64,000 nt of DNA from Halococcus agarilyticus (GTDB lineage: Archaea; Halobacteriota; Halobacteria; Halobacteriales; Halococcaceae): the NCBI RefSeq assembly GCF_000334895.1, contig NZ_BAFM01000012.1:1-64000 (forward strand). The letters run 5' to 3'. This document shows positions 27,288 through 36,029 of the stretch, in pieces. Under the pieces are notes generated by a model. The model saw nothing but the letters and a program-made list of their open reading frames with translations. It searched no databases and was not told where the DNA came from. The translations under genes were made by a program, and so were the position numbers. Position 1 is the first letter of the stretch, and each line of letters opens with the position of its first letter.

Positions 27288-28199
27288 ATGCAGCTCATCG
27301 TCCACGGTGGGGCGGGCAGCGCACCAGACGAACCCGCGTCGCGCCAGGCAGTCCTCGACGAGGCTGCGGCGACCGGCGCGGAGGAACCGACGCCGACCGC
27401 CGCCGTCGTCGCCGCGATCGGCGTCCTCGAACGTGCCCCGCGGTTCAACGCCGGTGTCGGCGGGGCGATTCAGGATGACGGGGTCGTCAGAACCGATGCG
27501 GGGATCATGACCGACGAGCGCGAGGTGGGGGCGGCGTGCTCGATGCCCGGCGTCCGCGACGCCGGGACGGTCGCCCGGGTAGTGATGGAGGAAACGCCGC
27601 ACGTGCTCGTCGCCGGCGAGCACGCCGTCTCGCTGGCCGAGGGGTTCGGGATCGAGACCGACGTCGATCTTACGACCGAGCGGACCCGCGAGCGGTGGGC
27701 CGACCTCTCGCCACCCGGTGAGGGCGATACCGAGGAACGGCTCGCATGGGTGCGCGAGCAGTTCGGCGTCCCGTCGAGCGGCGCGAGACGGGAGTCGGAG
27801 CGCGAGGGGACCGAGTGCTCCGGAAGGGGGGATACGGTCGGGGCGGTCGCGGTCGAGGATGGGAAAATTGCGGCGGCGACCTCGACCGGCGGGCGGTGGT
27901 GTGCGCTCGCCGGGCGAGTGGGCGACGTCCCCCAGGTCGGGAGCGGGTTCTACGCCACGCCGGCGGGCGGCGCGAGCGCGACCGGGGCCGGCGAGGACAT
28001 CGCGCGGGTGACGCTCTCGCGCTTGGCAGTCGAGCGCCTCGAAGCCGGCGACGATCCCGAGGCGGCCGCCGAGCACGCCATCGACGAGCTGGCGGACGTG
28101 ACCGGGAGCGAGGCGGGGATCATCGTGCTCGACGAGACGGGGCGGGCGGGCAGCGCGTACAACACCGAAGCGATGCAGACGAGCACCGCACGGAAGTGA
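27288..28199 (+). CDS. Isoaspartyl peptidase / L-asparaginase (Ntn hydrolase)
   Basis: 303 residues from MQLIVHGGAG. A proenzyme that self-cleaves before Thr183 in RGDTVGAVAVEDG; the freed Thr is the nucleophile. FNAGVGGAIQDDGVV and RVGDVPQVGSGFYA are other family motifs. Hydrolyses isoaspartyl peptides or asparagine to release ammonia. The segment before the cleavage site contains a poorly conserved charged loop, as expected for the alpha-chain tail. Confidence 0.93.
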   Translation: MQLIVHGGAGSAPDEPASRQAVLDEAAATGAEEPTPTAAVVAAIGVLERAPRFNAGVGGAIQDDGVVRTDAGIMTDEREVGAACSMPGVRDAGTVARVVMEETPHVLVAGEHAVSLAEGFGIETDVDLTTERTRERWADLSPPGEGDTEERLAWVREQFGVPSSGARRESEREGTECSGRGDTVGAVAVEDGKIAAATSTGGRWCALAGRVGDVPQVGSGFYATPAGGASATGAGEDIARVTLSRLAVERLEAGDDPEAAAEHAIDELADVTGSEAGIIVLDETGRAGSAYNTEAMQTSTARK

Positions 28200-28297
28200 C
28201 GGTGTCGAGGAACGACTGGAACGGTGGCTGTGAGGGCGGGGCGATCGAGCGTCGAGCGAACGGCAGGCGTTTTGGTGGTTCGGTCCAACGTCGAGCC

Positions 28298-29191
28298 ATG
28301 AGCGACGTGGACCTCTCGTCGGAGCAGTACGAGAAACACCGCGAGGCGGGCGAGATCCTCGCCCAGGTGCGCGAGGAGGCCGCAGAACGCGTCGAGGTCG
28401 GCGCGAGCCACCTCGAACTCGCGGAGTGGACCGAGGATCGCATCCGGGAGCTCGGTGGCGAGCCCGCCTTCCCGGTCAACATCTCGATCGACGAGGAGGC
28501 CGCCCACGCCACGCCGAGCGCCGACGATGAGAGTACCTTTGGCGAGGAGATGATCAACCTCGACATCGGGGTGCATATCGACGGCTGGCTCGCCGACACC
28601 GCCATCACCGCGGATCTCTCGGGGCACGACGAGCTCGCGGAAGCACCCGAGGCCGCGCTCGATGCGGCGCTCGATCTCGTCGAGCCCGGCGTCGAGACCG
28701 GCGAGATCGGGGCGGCGATCGAGGAGGTCATCGACGACTACGGCTACAACCCGGTGGTCAATCTCACGGGCCACGGGCTCGGCCGATGGGACCAGCACAC
28801 GCCACCGAACATCCCGAATCGGGCGGTGAGCCAGAGCGTCGAACTCGAAGCGGGCGACGTGGTCGCCGTCGAGCCGTTCGCCACCGACGGCGGCGGGAAG
28901 GTCTCGGAAGGAAGCGACGAACAGATCTTCGCGCTCGACCGCGAACAGTCGGTCAGGAATCGTGACGCGCGCAAGGCGCTCGATCAGATCACCGAACAGT
29001 TCCGGACCCTCCCATTTGCCACCCGGTGGCTCGACGTCGATCGGCCCGAGATGGCGCTGCGACGGCTCGAACGCCAGAGCGTGGTCCACGGCTACCCGGT
29101 GTTGAAGGAGGACGAGGGCGCGCTCGTGAGTCAGAAAGAGCATACCGTCATCGTCACCGAGGACGGCTGTGAGGTGACGACGCGGCGCTGA
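28298..29191 (+). CDS. map: Methionine aminopeptidase, type II
   Basis: 297 residues from MSDVDLSSEQYEKHREAG. Removes initiator methionine. Metal ligands: Asp in MINLDIGVHIDGWLADTA (two Asp), His in LTGHGLGRWDQH, Glu in VVAVEPFATDG, and Glu in SQKEHTVIVTEDG. The type II helical insertion is present (about 195-250, including RDARKALDQI). The gene ends just before the first of three intergenic hairpin mosaics. Confidence 0.95.
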   Translation: MSDVDLSSEQYEKHREAGEILAQVREEAAERVEVGASHLELAEWTEDRIRELGGEPAFPVNISIDEEAAHATPSADDESTFGEEMINLDIGVHIDGWLADTAITADLSGHDELAEAPEAALDAALDLVEPGVETGEIGAAIEEVIDDYGYNPVVNLTGHGLGRWDQHTPPNIPNRAVSQSVELEAGDVVAVEPFATDGGGKVSEGSDEQIFALDREQSVRNRDARKALDQITEQFRTLPFATRWLDVDRPEMALRRLERQSVVHGYPVLKEDEGALVSQKEHTVIVTEDGCEVTTRR

Positions 29192-29740
29192 GGCGGCGGT
29201 TGCGGTGCGACGGTGTGGCGGCGGTTGCGGGGCTGTTGTGGCTGCGATGTGGTGGCGGTGCGGGCCTGGCGTCTCGACGAGTGCCGGAGCACGTTCCACG
29301 TGCTCCGAACTTTCGTTCACGAGAACGCAGCGAGTTCGTCCGAAAGACGCTTCGCGTCCTTCGTGATGACGAAAATCTCTGATTTTCGAACCACGAGACT
29401 CAGGAGAGCTTGCTCTCCTGGTGGATGAAGGGCGAGGGAACGAACGGAGTGAGTGACCGAGGGCTTCGGCGGTTGCGGTTGGAGTGTGGTGTAGTTCCTG
29501 GTGGATCGAGGGCGAGGCCGTGAGCGAAGCGAACGGCCGAGGGCTCGGGCGGTGCTGTGCGGAGCGGACGGTGGGAGCATCCGCGCGAGCGAAGCGGGCC
29601 GTAAGCGAAGCGAGCGCGGTCCACCGCGAGTGAGCCGAAGGCGAACGAGCGGGTGTTTTTAGTCCAGGTTTTTGCGAGGAGTGGTGCCCGCAGCGCGCCT
29701 CCGGCGCGCGAGGACACCCGACGAAGGAAAAAAGTGGGTC
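29192..29740 (-). repeat. Intergenic hairpin mosaic, copy A (downstream of carS)
   Basis: About 550 bases with no gene between convergent map and carS. Built of short perfect hairpins with 2-3 base loops, for example GGAGAGC/GCTCTCC near 29403-29418 and GCGCGCC/GGCGCGC near 29693-29709. Read from carS, it begins directly after the stop with a T-rich tract (bases about 29728-29738) and a CTTCGTCGGGTG-like segment, then a 32-base core at 29647-29678 that matches copy B at 29 of 32 positions. Two heads of the type CCTGGTGGAT occur at 29417 and 29497. Confidence 0.75.
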
Positions 29741-30286
29741 TTACCACGGCTCGCTCTTCAGTCCCATCCGATAGGCCACGACGTTGGTGCCGACGTGCAG
29801 CAGCGGGGTGAGGACGAGGACGACCAGCAGGACGGGGAGCGTGAAGGTCGCGACGAACCACTCGAACGCGCCGAGAGCAGTCAGGAAGAGTGCGCCGAGG
29901 ACGAAGTCGAACTGGTCGACGCCGGGGAAGGCCGCGCCGCGGGCCCGCCCCGTGCGGCGCTTGAGGAAGGAGGCGGCCGCGTCGCCGACCATCGCGCCGA
30001 TCGGGAGCGCGACCATCGCAGCCGGGGGAAAGGTGGGGAGCGGAATGCCGGTTGCAGCCGAAACAGTGGGTTCGATGGCGTTCAGGACGAGGGCGAGCGC
30101 GATCCCCGCGAGCGCGCCCGCGAGCGTCCCGCGCCAGGTCTTGCCGTCGCCGAGCACGCGCGCGCCGCGCCAGGTCCGCCCCGCGTCGATGGGACGACCG
30201 CCGCCGACGAGGACCGCAGCGTTGTTCGGGACGTACGCCGGCAGCATCGCCCAGAACGCGACGGCGACGACCGCGACGGGTTCCAT
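29741..30286 (-). CDS. carS: CDP-2,3-bis-(O-geranylgeranyl)-sn-glycerol synthase (CDP-archaeol synthase)
   Basis: 181 residues from MEPVAVVAVA. Transfers CTP to the geranylgeranylated glycerol phosphate, activating archaeal lipids for head-group addition. Five membrane helices. The CDP-binding segment GDGKTWRGTLAGALAG and GDAAASFLKRRTGRARGAAFPGVDQFDFVLGAL, with its conserved Asp/Lys/Arg, identify the family. Length is standard. Confidence 0.95.
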   Translation of the reverse strand: MEPVAVVAVAFWAMLPAYVPNNAAVLVGGGRPIDAGRTWRGARVLGDGKTWRGTLAGALAGIALALVLNAIEPTVSAATGIPLPTFPPAAMVALPIGAMVGDAAASFLKRRTGRARGAAFPGVDQFDFVLGALFLTALGAFEWFVATFTLPVLLVVLVLTPLLHVGTNVVAYRMGLKSEPW

Positions 30287-30396
30287 ACCGTCGGATCGGC
30301 GGTCGGCGGTATGATACTGTCGGAGACGGCGCGATCGCGTGGACCACATCAAAGAGCAGGACGTAGTTCACCGGAGCACTGGGGGCCGGTTTCGAC

Positions 30397-30405
30397 AGTA
30401 TATTG
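30397..30405 (+). promoter_or_regulatory. TATA box of the proline dehydrogenase gene
   Basis: AGTATATTG centred about 28 bases before the ATG at 30429, a strong core-promoter match. Confidence 0.6.
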
Positions 30406-30428
30406 ACGGGCCGGGCAAGAATTGCGGT

Positions 30429-31262
30429 ATGATCCCGCCGATCGCGAGTCGGTTCGTCGCCGGCGAGACGCCGGCCGAACTCCTCGAACACGCCCGCCAG
30501 CTCGAAGCGCGCGGCGTGCGGACCATCTGCAATCGGCTCGGCGAGCACTACGAGCGCCCGGAGCCGGCGATCGAGGACCGCGACGCCTACTGCGAACTCC
30601 TCACGGACATCGCGAACGCCGGATTGGGGGCGTGTGTCTCGGTCAAACCCTCCCAGATCGGGCTCGGGATCGGCGAGGCGACCTTCCGGGAGAACCTCGC
30701 GGTCATCGTGGACCAGGCCGCGGAGCACGACCAGTTCGTCTGGATCGACATGGAGGACCACTCGACGACCGACGTCACGCTCGACGCCTACGCCGAGCAC
30801 GCAGCGGAGTACGAGCGGGTCGGCGTCTGCATCCAGGCGAACCTCAAGCGCACCCCCGAGGACCTCCACCGACTCGCGGACCTGCCGGGGAAGGTCCGCC
30901 TCGTGAAGGGCGCGTACGACGAGCCGGCGGCGATCGCCCACCGCGAGAAGAGTCGGGTCAACGAGGCCTACCGCGACTGTCTCGATCTCGTGTTCGAGGA
31001 GTTCGACGGCGGGATCGCGGTGGGGAGTCACGACCCGGCGATGATCGAACACGCGATCGAGCGCCACGACGAGTTCGGAACGGAGTTCGAGATACAGATG
31101 CTGATGGGCGTGCGCGAGGAGGCTCAGGTCGAACTGGCCGAAGAGTACGACGTCTGGCAGTACGCCCCGTACGGCGGGAAGTGGCTGTCCTATTTCTCCC
31201 GGCGGGCGATGGAGCGAAAGGAGAACCTCGCGTTCGCGCTCCGGGCGGTCGCGGGCCGGTAG
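30429..31262 (+). CDS. Proline dehydrogenase
   Basis: 277 residues from MIPPIAS. FAD-dependent oxidation of proline to pyrroline-5-carboxylate. Barrel segments: CVSVKPSQIGLGIG with the catalytic Lys, FVWIDMEDHSTTDVTL, VGVCIQANLKRTPEDL, KVRLVKGAYDEP, GGIAVGSHDPAMI, and FEIQMLMGVREEAQ; near the end YAPYGGKWLSYFSRRAMER binds substrate. Stand-alone domain as in Gram-positive bacteria and archaea. No pyrroline-5-carboxylate dehydrogenase is adjacent. Confidence 0.93.
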   Translation: MIPPIASRFVAGETPAELLEHARQLEARGVRTICNRLGEHYERPEPAIEDRDAYCELLTDIANAGLGACVSVKPSQIGLGIGEATFRENLAVIVDQAAEHDQFVWIDMEDHSTTDVTLDAYAEHAAEYERVGVCIQANLKRTPEDLHRLADLPGKVRLVKGAYDEPAAIAHREKSRVNEAYRDCLDLVFEEFDGGIAVGSHDPAMIEHAIERHDEFGTEFEIQMLMGVREEAQVELAEEYDVWQYAPYGGKWLSYFSRRAMERKENLAFALRAVAGR

Positions 31263-31303
31263 AACGGAGGCCCGGGTAGGGGAAGCGCTCATTACGATCG
31301 GCG

Positions 31304-31924
31304 GTGACCGACGAACAAATGGCCTCCTGGAAGCGCGACGCCACGAGCGGGCTGATCGTGCTCGTGCCGGTTATCGTCACGCTCTACGTCATCGCGTTCA
31401 TCTACGGCCGGATCGCCACCCTGCCGTTCGTCGAGAGCATCGAACCGCCGTGGGTTCGAGTCCCGCTCACGCTGGTCCTGTTCGCCCTCCTCGTGTTCGC
31501 GATCGGTTACCTGATGCGCACGGCCACGGGGCCGCTGGTCGAGGGCGCGATCGACGACGTGATGAACAGCCTCCCGGGGCTCCGGGTGGTCTACAACGCC
31601 TCGAAGATGGCGGTCGAGACCGCGGTCACGGGCACCGGCGATCTCCAGGCCCCGGTGAAACTCGAAACGTGGAACGGGATGCGGATGACGGCGTTCAAGA
31701 CCGGCAAGCAGACCGAGGACGGCCGCGACGTCCTCTTCCTGCCGACCGCGCCGAACATTACCACCGGGTTCGTGATCGAGGTCACTCCCGACGACTACAC
31801 CGAGACCGACGAGCGCGTCGAGGACGCGCTGACCCGGGTCCTGAGCGCGGGCTTTGGCGAAACCAACGAGGACATCGGCGTCTCGATCAACGTCACCGAG
31901 GAGCCGGCGAAAACCGACGACTGA
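31304..31924 (+). CDS. DUF502 family membrane protein
   Basis: 206 residues from a GTG; an ATG five codons in (31319) is an alternative. Two membrane helices (about 14-36 and 52-73), then a cytosolic or external beta domain. PGLRVVYNASKMAVETAV and FLPTAPNITTGFVIEV are typical of DUF502. Function unknown; related plant proteins act in membrane trafficking (COV family), which does not transfer directly. Confidence 0.9.
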   Translation: MTDEQMASWKRDATSGLIVLVPVIVTLYVIAFIYGRIATLPFVESIEPPWVRVPLTLVLFALLVFAIGYLMRTATGPLVEGAIDDVMNSLPGLRVVYNASKMAVETAVTGTGDLQAPVKLETWNGMRMTAFKTGKQTEDGRDVLFLPTAPNITTGFVIEVTPDDYTETDERVEDALTRVLSAGFGETNEDIGVSINVTEEPAKTDD

Positions 31925-32396
31925 GCCGCACCGAAACAGGTCAGTGATCTCGTGGTTCACCACCAGGAAGTCGTGTGAGAGATGCCTTCCACGGGTTTGC
32001 AGAGATCAGTGCGCCAGTCATGGTCGCCGTTAGTGCGAACCTACATGGCGCAGTTCGCACACGGAGCCCGGGAAAACGTCCCTCAGAGGAGGCATACTTG
32101 CGGCAGTACGCGAAGAATACCGATAGTTGACGTCTGCTGTGGGATTCTGGTTTCGGTTGAGGGGTTGATATCGATGACCACTGGGCGAGTATCCAACAGA
32201 GTGTGAACAGCTTCCGGACAATAGGGATTAGCTGAAGTCTTCGTCCTATCCAAATCACAGAGTGGTTATCTGCTGAAATCGGCGTGCAAGATACAGCGCG
32301 CGAATCGGTCACCGACGAAAATCGTGATTGGGGCTGCTCAAATCGGGAGAGAGAAGCAGATGAGTTGGGACGATATGGATAAGCGGGAACAGTTGT
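31925..32396. other. Gene-poor, AT-richer intergenic segment
   Basis: About 470 bases without a convincing gene. Composition is lower in GC than flanking genes, and short open frames on both strands carry no recognisable domain. It lies on the side where the adjacent Nudix gene loses its C-terminus, so it may be debris of an insertion, but I cannot identify transposase motifs or terminal repeats. Confidence 0.45.
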
Positions 32397-32794
32397 CTAA
32401 CCCGCGTCGCTGCCTTCAGGATATTGAGCTGTATCAGGTTCGGTTGCCGGATGAATTGATTGACCGTTGTTCCCCCCAGCAGACAGGACGGGATCGTCGG
32501 GTGTGGCCACGATGCCGGCCTCTTCTTCGAGTTCGCGAACGGCTCCCTCGCGCGGCGCTTCGTCGAATTCGAGGTGACCACCGGGAACCGTCCACGAACC
32601 GGCGTCCGGCGCGACCGCTCGGCGAACGGGGAGGAATTCGGCGTCCCGCACGATCGTCACACCGGCAAGGGCACTGCAGTTCGCCAGACAAACCGCTCGC
32701 AGCCGGGACAGTACCGGCGCTCGCGGCCCCCGAACGTGCGCTGAGTCGTCCCCGCACCGCAGTCGGGACAGTACGCCGCTGATCGCTGGGTCAC
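32397..32794 (-). pseudogene. Broken Nudix hydrolase with zinc ribbon, coupled to the threonine-synthase-like gene
   Basis: A GTG at 32794 overlaps the stop of the upstream gene (GTGA). The frame encodes a 45-residue zinc ribbon (CPDC and CPGC) and stops at 32657 within RTAVPLPV. A second frame overlapping by four bases (from 32660) continues with TIVRDAEFLPVRRAVAPDAG and an intact Nudix box (GHLEFDEAPREGAVRELEEE plus AGI). These parts are one protein in typical archaeal relatives, so a frameshift has split them. The C-terminal half of the Nudix fold is also missing: after VATPDDPVLSAGG the sequence becomes unrelated. The product is unlikely to work. Confidence 0.7.
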
Positions 32795-33912
32795 GTGTTC
32801 GATCCGGTTAGCGGTACCACTACTCGATCGTTTTCACGTGTCACCCCACGTTCGCAATATTCGCGGAGGGCGGCCGGCGCGACCGCACACGTCGGCTCGA
32901 CATCGAAGCCTGCCCTGGCGAGCCGGTCGTGTTCCTCGCGGGTGGTCTCGGCGTCGATCGCGATCGCGTCGCCATTGGTGGTTTCGATCGCCTCACAGAT
33001 CGCCTCGATCCGGACTGGTTCGCGGATCTGGATGCCGTCCGCGAGATCGTTCGGGTCGTCGGGATCGGTGCGGGCGTCGAGCCTGGCGACGACCGGCGCG
33101 TAGCCGGCTGCCTGGGCACCGAGCAGTCGCGGAATGCGGTCGATCCAGCCGGCCGCGCGGAGTGCGCGAAAGCCCCGGTACGCACCCAGAAAGAGGGTCC
33201 CGTGACCGATCGGACACACGATCGCGTCCGGCACGCTCCAGTCGCACTGGGCGGCGAGTTCGAGCGCGAACGTCGCGGTTCCGGCGTAAAAGGCAGGGTT
33301 CCACGCGTGGCTCGCGTACCAGCCCTCGCCGTTCTCGACGGCCTCGATCGCGGCCGCCGTGACGTCTTCCCTGGTCCCCTCGATCCGTACGACGTCGGCC
33401 CCCGTGCGCTCGATCGCCCGGAGTTTGGCTGACTTCGCGTCGGCGGGCACGTAGATCGTGGCGTCGAGGCCCGCGCGGGCGGCGTAGGTCGCGATCGCGG
33501 TTCCGGCGTTGCCCGAGGAGTCCTCGATCACGCGGTCGGCTCCACACTCGACCGCGCGTGCGATCGTCGTCGCCGCGCCGCGATCCTTGAAACTGCCCGT
33601 CGGCGAGACGTATTCGAGTTTGAACGTCGCGTTCCACTCGGACGCATCGCCGGCCGATGGCCGGCTTTCCGAGGGACGTCGTCCCTCGCTATCGACTCCC
33701 GGTGTCCAGCCCGCGCCGAGATCCACCGCCCGTTCGACGGGCAGGAAGTCCGTGAACGCCCACAGCCCGTTGCGGGTGTCGAGATCGGCGAGCGCGGGCG
33801 CGGGGCCGTCGGGCAGCGGCTGGGTGGCGAAGTCGAGCGGCTGACCGCACTCGCAGCGCCAGCGGTCGGCGTCGGTGTCGCCGCAGGCGGGACAGCGGAG
33901 GTCGGCGGGCAT
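32791..33912 (-). CDS. thrC: Threonine synthase family PLP enzyme
   Basis: 373 residues. N-terminal zinc ribbon (CPAC and CECG, residues 7-22). PLP-binding Lys109 in SPTGSFKDRGA; EDSSGNAGTAIATYAARAG binds the cofactor ring; PIGHGTLFLGAYRG binds phosphate. Converts O-phosphohomoserine to threonine, or acts on a related beta- or gamma-substituted amino acid. A variable loop (about 72-92) is rich in Ser/Arg. Its stop overlaps the degraded Nudix start. Confidence 0.85.
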   Translation of the reverse strand: MPADLRCPACGDTDADRWRCECGQPLDFATQPLPDGPAPALADLDTRNGLWAFTDFLPVERAVDLGAGWTPGVDSEGRRPSESRPSAGDASEWNATFKLEYVSPTGSFKDRGAATTIARAVECGADRVIEDSSGNAGTAIATYAARAGLDATIYVPADAKSAKLRAIERTGADVVRIEGTREDVTAAAIEAVENGEGWYASHAWNPAFYAGTATFALELAAQCDWSVPDAIVCPIGHGTLFLGAYRGFRALRAAGWIDRIPRLLGAQAAGYAPVVARLDARTDPDDPNDLADGIQIREPVRIEAICEAIETTNGDAIAIDAETTREEHDRLARAGFDVEPTCAVAPAALREYCERGVTRENDRVVVPLTGSNT

Positions 33913-33983
33913 GGTTGGGAAAGCGGGCGCGGCGAACCAGTAGGTGACGGTTGTGGGGCGGTGCGGCTGCGGTGCGGTGCGGA

Positions 33984-34371
33984 CCTGGTGGATGAAGGGC
34001 GAAGCCGTGAGCGCAGCGAACGGCTCGCGGGTCGTCCCGCCCCGCTCGCTCGTTCCGAGACGCTCACTCCGTTCGCGTCTCGTGGCCGAGGGCTTCGGTG
34101 GTGCTGTGCGGTGGCGGTTGCGGAGAGTGCCAGCAATCGCACCGTGAACGAGGCCGGAAGCCGAGTGAGCGGGTGTTTTTGGTCCGGATTTTTGCGAGTA
34201 GCGAGGGACGCGGAGCGTCCCTCGTACCGTGCGAGCGGGCCTTCGGCCCGGACGCAGAGAGTGGTGCGCGAGCGGTGCGAGGCGCGAGCGAAGCGAGTGC
34301 CTCGATGCGAACGGGGAGCGTAGCGACCCGTGAGCGGAGCGAGCGCACCCGACGAAGTAAAAAGGTGGGGC
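33984..34371 (-). repeat. Intergenic hairpin mosaic, copy B (downstream of the deacylase gene)
   Basis: About 390 bases with no gene. Like copies A and C it starts right after the stop of a minus-strand gene with a T-rich tract, then carries hairpins such as GAGGGACGC/GCGTCCCTC (34203-34223, 3-base loop) and a GGGCC/GGCCC unit near 34238. The 32-base core is at 34167-34198. The block 34024-34112 matches copy C (47575-47663) at 87 of 89 positions. The far end is CCTGGTGGATGAAGGGCGA at 33984. Confidence 0.8.
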
Positions 34372-35328
34372 TTAGAACCGATCGATGTCGGTCCCGACCG
34401 AGCAGACGTACTCGCCGGTCGCGACCTGTGGCAGCCGGCGGGTCCGCCAGAACACCCCCTCGGCGTCGGCGGTCGACTCGGCCTTCACGGAGCCGAACGC
34501 GTCGGTGACATGGAAAAGGCGGTCGCCCTGTTCGACCCGCTCGCCGAGTTCGGCCTCGAAGTCGACGAGGCCGCCGGCAGGTGCGCCGTACTGCTCGAAC
34601 CCGGTCGCGCGGACCTGGTCGTCGGGATCGACACTCCCATCGAGAAAGCCGTACGCCGTGAGCACGTTGAACACGCCCTCGACGCCGATCGCGACGCTCT
34701 CGGGATCGAGCCCGACCGCACCACCGAGTTCGGGGTCGATGGTCGGGACGCCCTCGTCGGGGGCGGCGCGGGCGAGCTGGCCGTCGGGCCCCTTCTGATC
34801 GAGGACGTGGCCGCAGTCGAACGTCTTCGCGAGGTCGAGACACTCACTATGAAGATGGTGACGCGGACCACATCGGACTCTGGTCTCGTGGATCATCCGG
34901 CTCGTCGAGCCCTGGTGGAGGTCGAGCACGAGATCCGCGCCGGTGGCGGCGTCGAACGCCGCAGCGGCGATGCGTTCGGAGGAGGAGCCGTGTTCGTCGC
35001 CCGGAAACGCCCGGTTGAGCTTGGTGTCGTCGATCGGGTTGCGGTGTTCGGCCACCTGGTAGGCGTGGAGGTTGACGATCCCGACGAGCAGAACTGTGCC
35101 GGCGAGGTCGTCGGGATCGAGCCGTGGAACCAGCGACCGGACGACGCCGACGCCGTTGAGTTCGTCGCCGTCGCTCGCGGCCTGGATGTAGAGGGTGTCG
35201 CCCTCGGTTGCGCCGTTGACGACACAGACCGGCAGTCCCAGCGGGCTCCCGTCGCGGGTCTCGCCGACCGACAGCCGCCCAGTGTCGATCTCGCCGGGAG
35301 CCGCGCTCGCGCTTCCGAGACTCGTCAT
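34372..35328 (-). CDS. Succinylglutamate desuccinylase/aspartoacylase family zinc deacylase
   Basis: 318 residues from MTSLGSA. Zinc carboxypeptidase-like fold: ASDGDELNGVGVVRSLVPRL supplies the metal-binding Asp/Glu, and LVLDLHQGSTSRM supplies the His; HRNPIDDTKLNRAFPGDEHG is the conserved substrate loop. Usually the first ligand motif is HGxE; here it is SDGDE, an altered metal site. Removes acyl groups from amino acids or related metabolites. Followed directly by intergenic mosaic copy B. Confidence 0.85.
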   Translation of the reverse strand: MTSLGSASAAPGEIDTGRLSVGETRDGSPLGLPVCVVNGATEGDTLYIQAASDGDELNGVGVVRSLVPRLDPDDLAGTVLLVGIVNLHAYQVAEHRNPIDDTKLNRAFPGDEHGSSSERIAAAAFDAATGADLVLDLHQGSTSRMIHETRVRCGPRHHLHSECLDLAKTFDCGHVLDQKGPDGQLARAAPDEGVPTIDPELGGAVGLDPESVAIGVEGVFNVLTAYGFLDGSVDPDDQVRATGFEQYGAPAGGLVDFEAELGERVEQGDRLFHVTDAFGSVKAESTADAEGVFWRTRRLPQVATGEYVCSVGTDIDRF

Positions 35329-35417
35329 CGTTCGATGACGGCCGCCGAACGGTCTTGAGGCGTTCGATATCCGTGTCGAACCGACGGGAATTTGGGGTCG
35401 CCAGTCGTAGGGAACAC

Positions 35418-35693
35418 GTGTCGGACGACGCCCCGGAGCGCCCACCCACCGCGGAGTTCGCCGCGGCGCTGTCGGTCCCGCGCAACGCGAAGATCGGGCT
35501 CGCGGCCGGCGTCGGAGTCGCCGTCTGTATCTACGCCTACCGGGTGTTCGAGCTGCTGGGTCCGGTGGCGGATCCGCGTGGCTCGCCGCTGCTCTTCGCC
35601 GTCCTCGCCGTGACGCTCGCGTTCGGGAGCGCGACGCTCGTGACGGTACTCCTGACGCTGGTCTCGGCCTACCGGCTCGCTCGCGAACGATAG
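35418..35693 (+). CDS. Small two-helix membrane protein
   Basis: 91 residues from a GTG (VSDDAPERPPTAEFAAALSV); upstream in-frame codons have no protein-like character. Two membrane helices (about 28-48 and 58-80) preceded by an acidic/proline-rich cytosolic segment. A conserved haloarchaeal type, function unknown. Confidence 0.6.
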   Translation: MSDDAPERPPTAEFAAALSVPRNAKIGLAAGVGVAVCIYAYRVFELLGPVADPRGSPLLFAVLAVTLAFGSATLVTVLLTLVSAYRLARER

Positions 35694-35813
35694 CCGATCA
35701 CAGCGGCAGCGCGAAACGGCAACACCGTCGTCAGCCCGGATCCGTCCGTCGTAGTGATCAATGAGAGTATCATGTGTCGGATTCTTTTCAGTCAATGGGA
35801 CGAACGCCGGAAC

Positions 35814-36029
35814 ATGCCGGAACCGATACTGTTTGGGCTACTAGCCGTCGGTCTCCTCGGTGGCAGCCTCGTTCACGCCCTCGTCGACTGGCGATCGTCG
35901 CTTCCGTTCGTCGGCGACTCGGATAACGGTGGAGACGATGTGGGCGACGACGACCACGAGACGGACGACGACGATCACGATGCGGACGATCGGGACGATC
36001 CGGACGAAGACGACGAGGACCGAAACTGA
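35814..36029 (+). CDS. Membrane-anchored acidic microprotein
   Basis: 71 residues from MPEPILFG. One hydrophobic helix (about 5-22), then WRSSLPFVGD, then an extreme Asp/Glu/His tail from residue 38 to the end (DDDHETDDDDHDADD and similar). The tail could bind divalent cations. Ends immediately before the convergent PhoU/TrkA-C gene (stop codons abut). Confidence 0.6.
   Translation: MPEPILFGLLAVGLLGGSLVHALVDWRSSLPFVGDSDNGGDDVGDDDHETDDDDHDADDRDDPDEDDEDRN

Noticed and set aside
29400-31292. 630-codon minus-strand frame across mosaic copy A, carS and proline dehydrogenase
   Set aside because: Antisense to proline dehydrogenase and in another frame over carS; no coherent protein.
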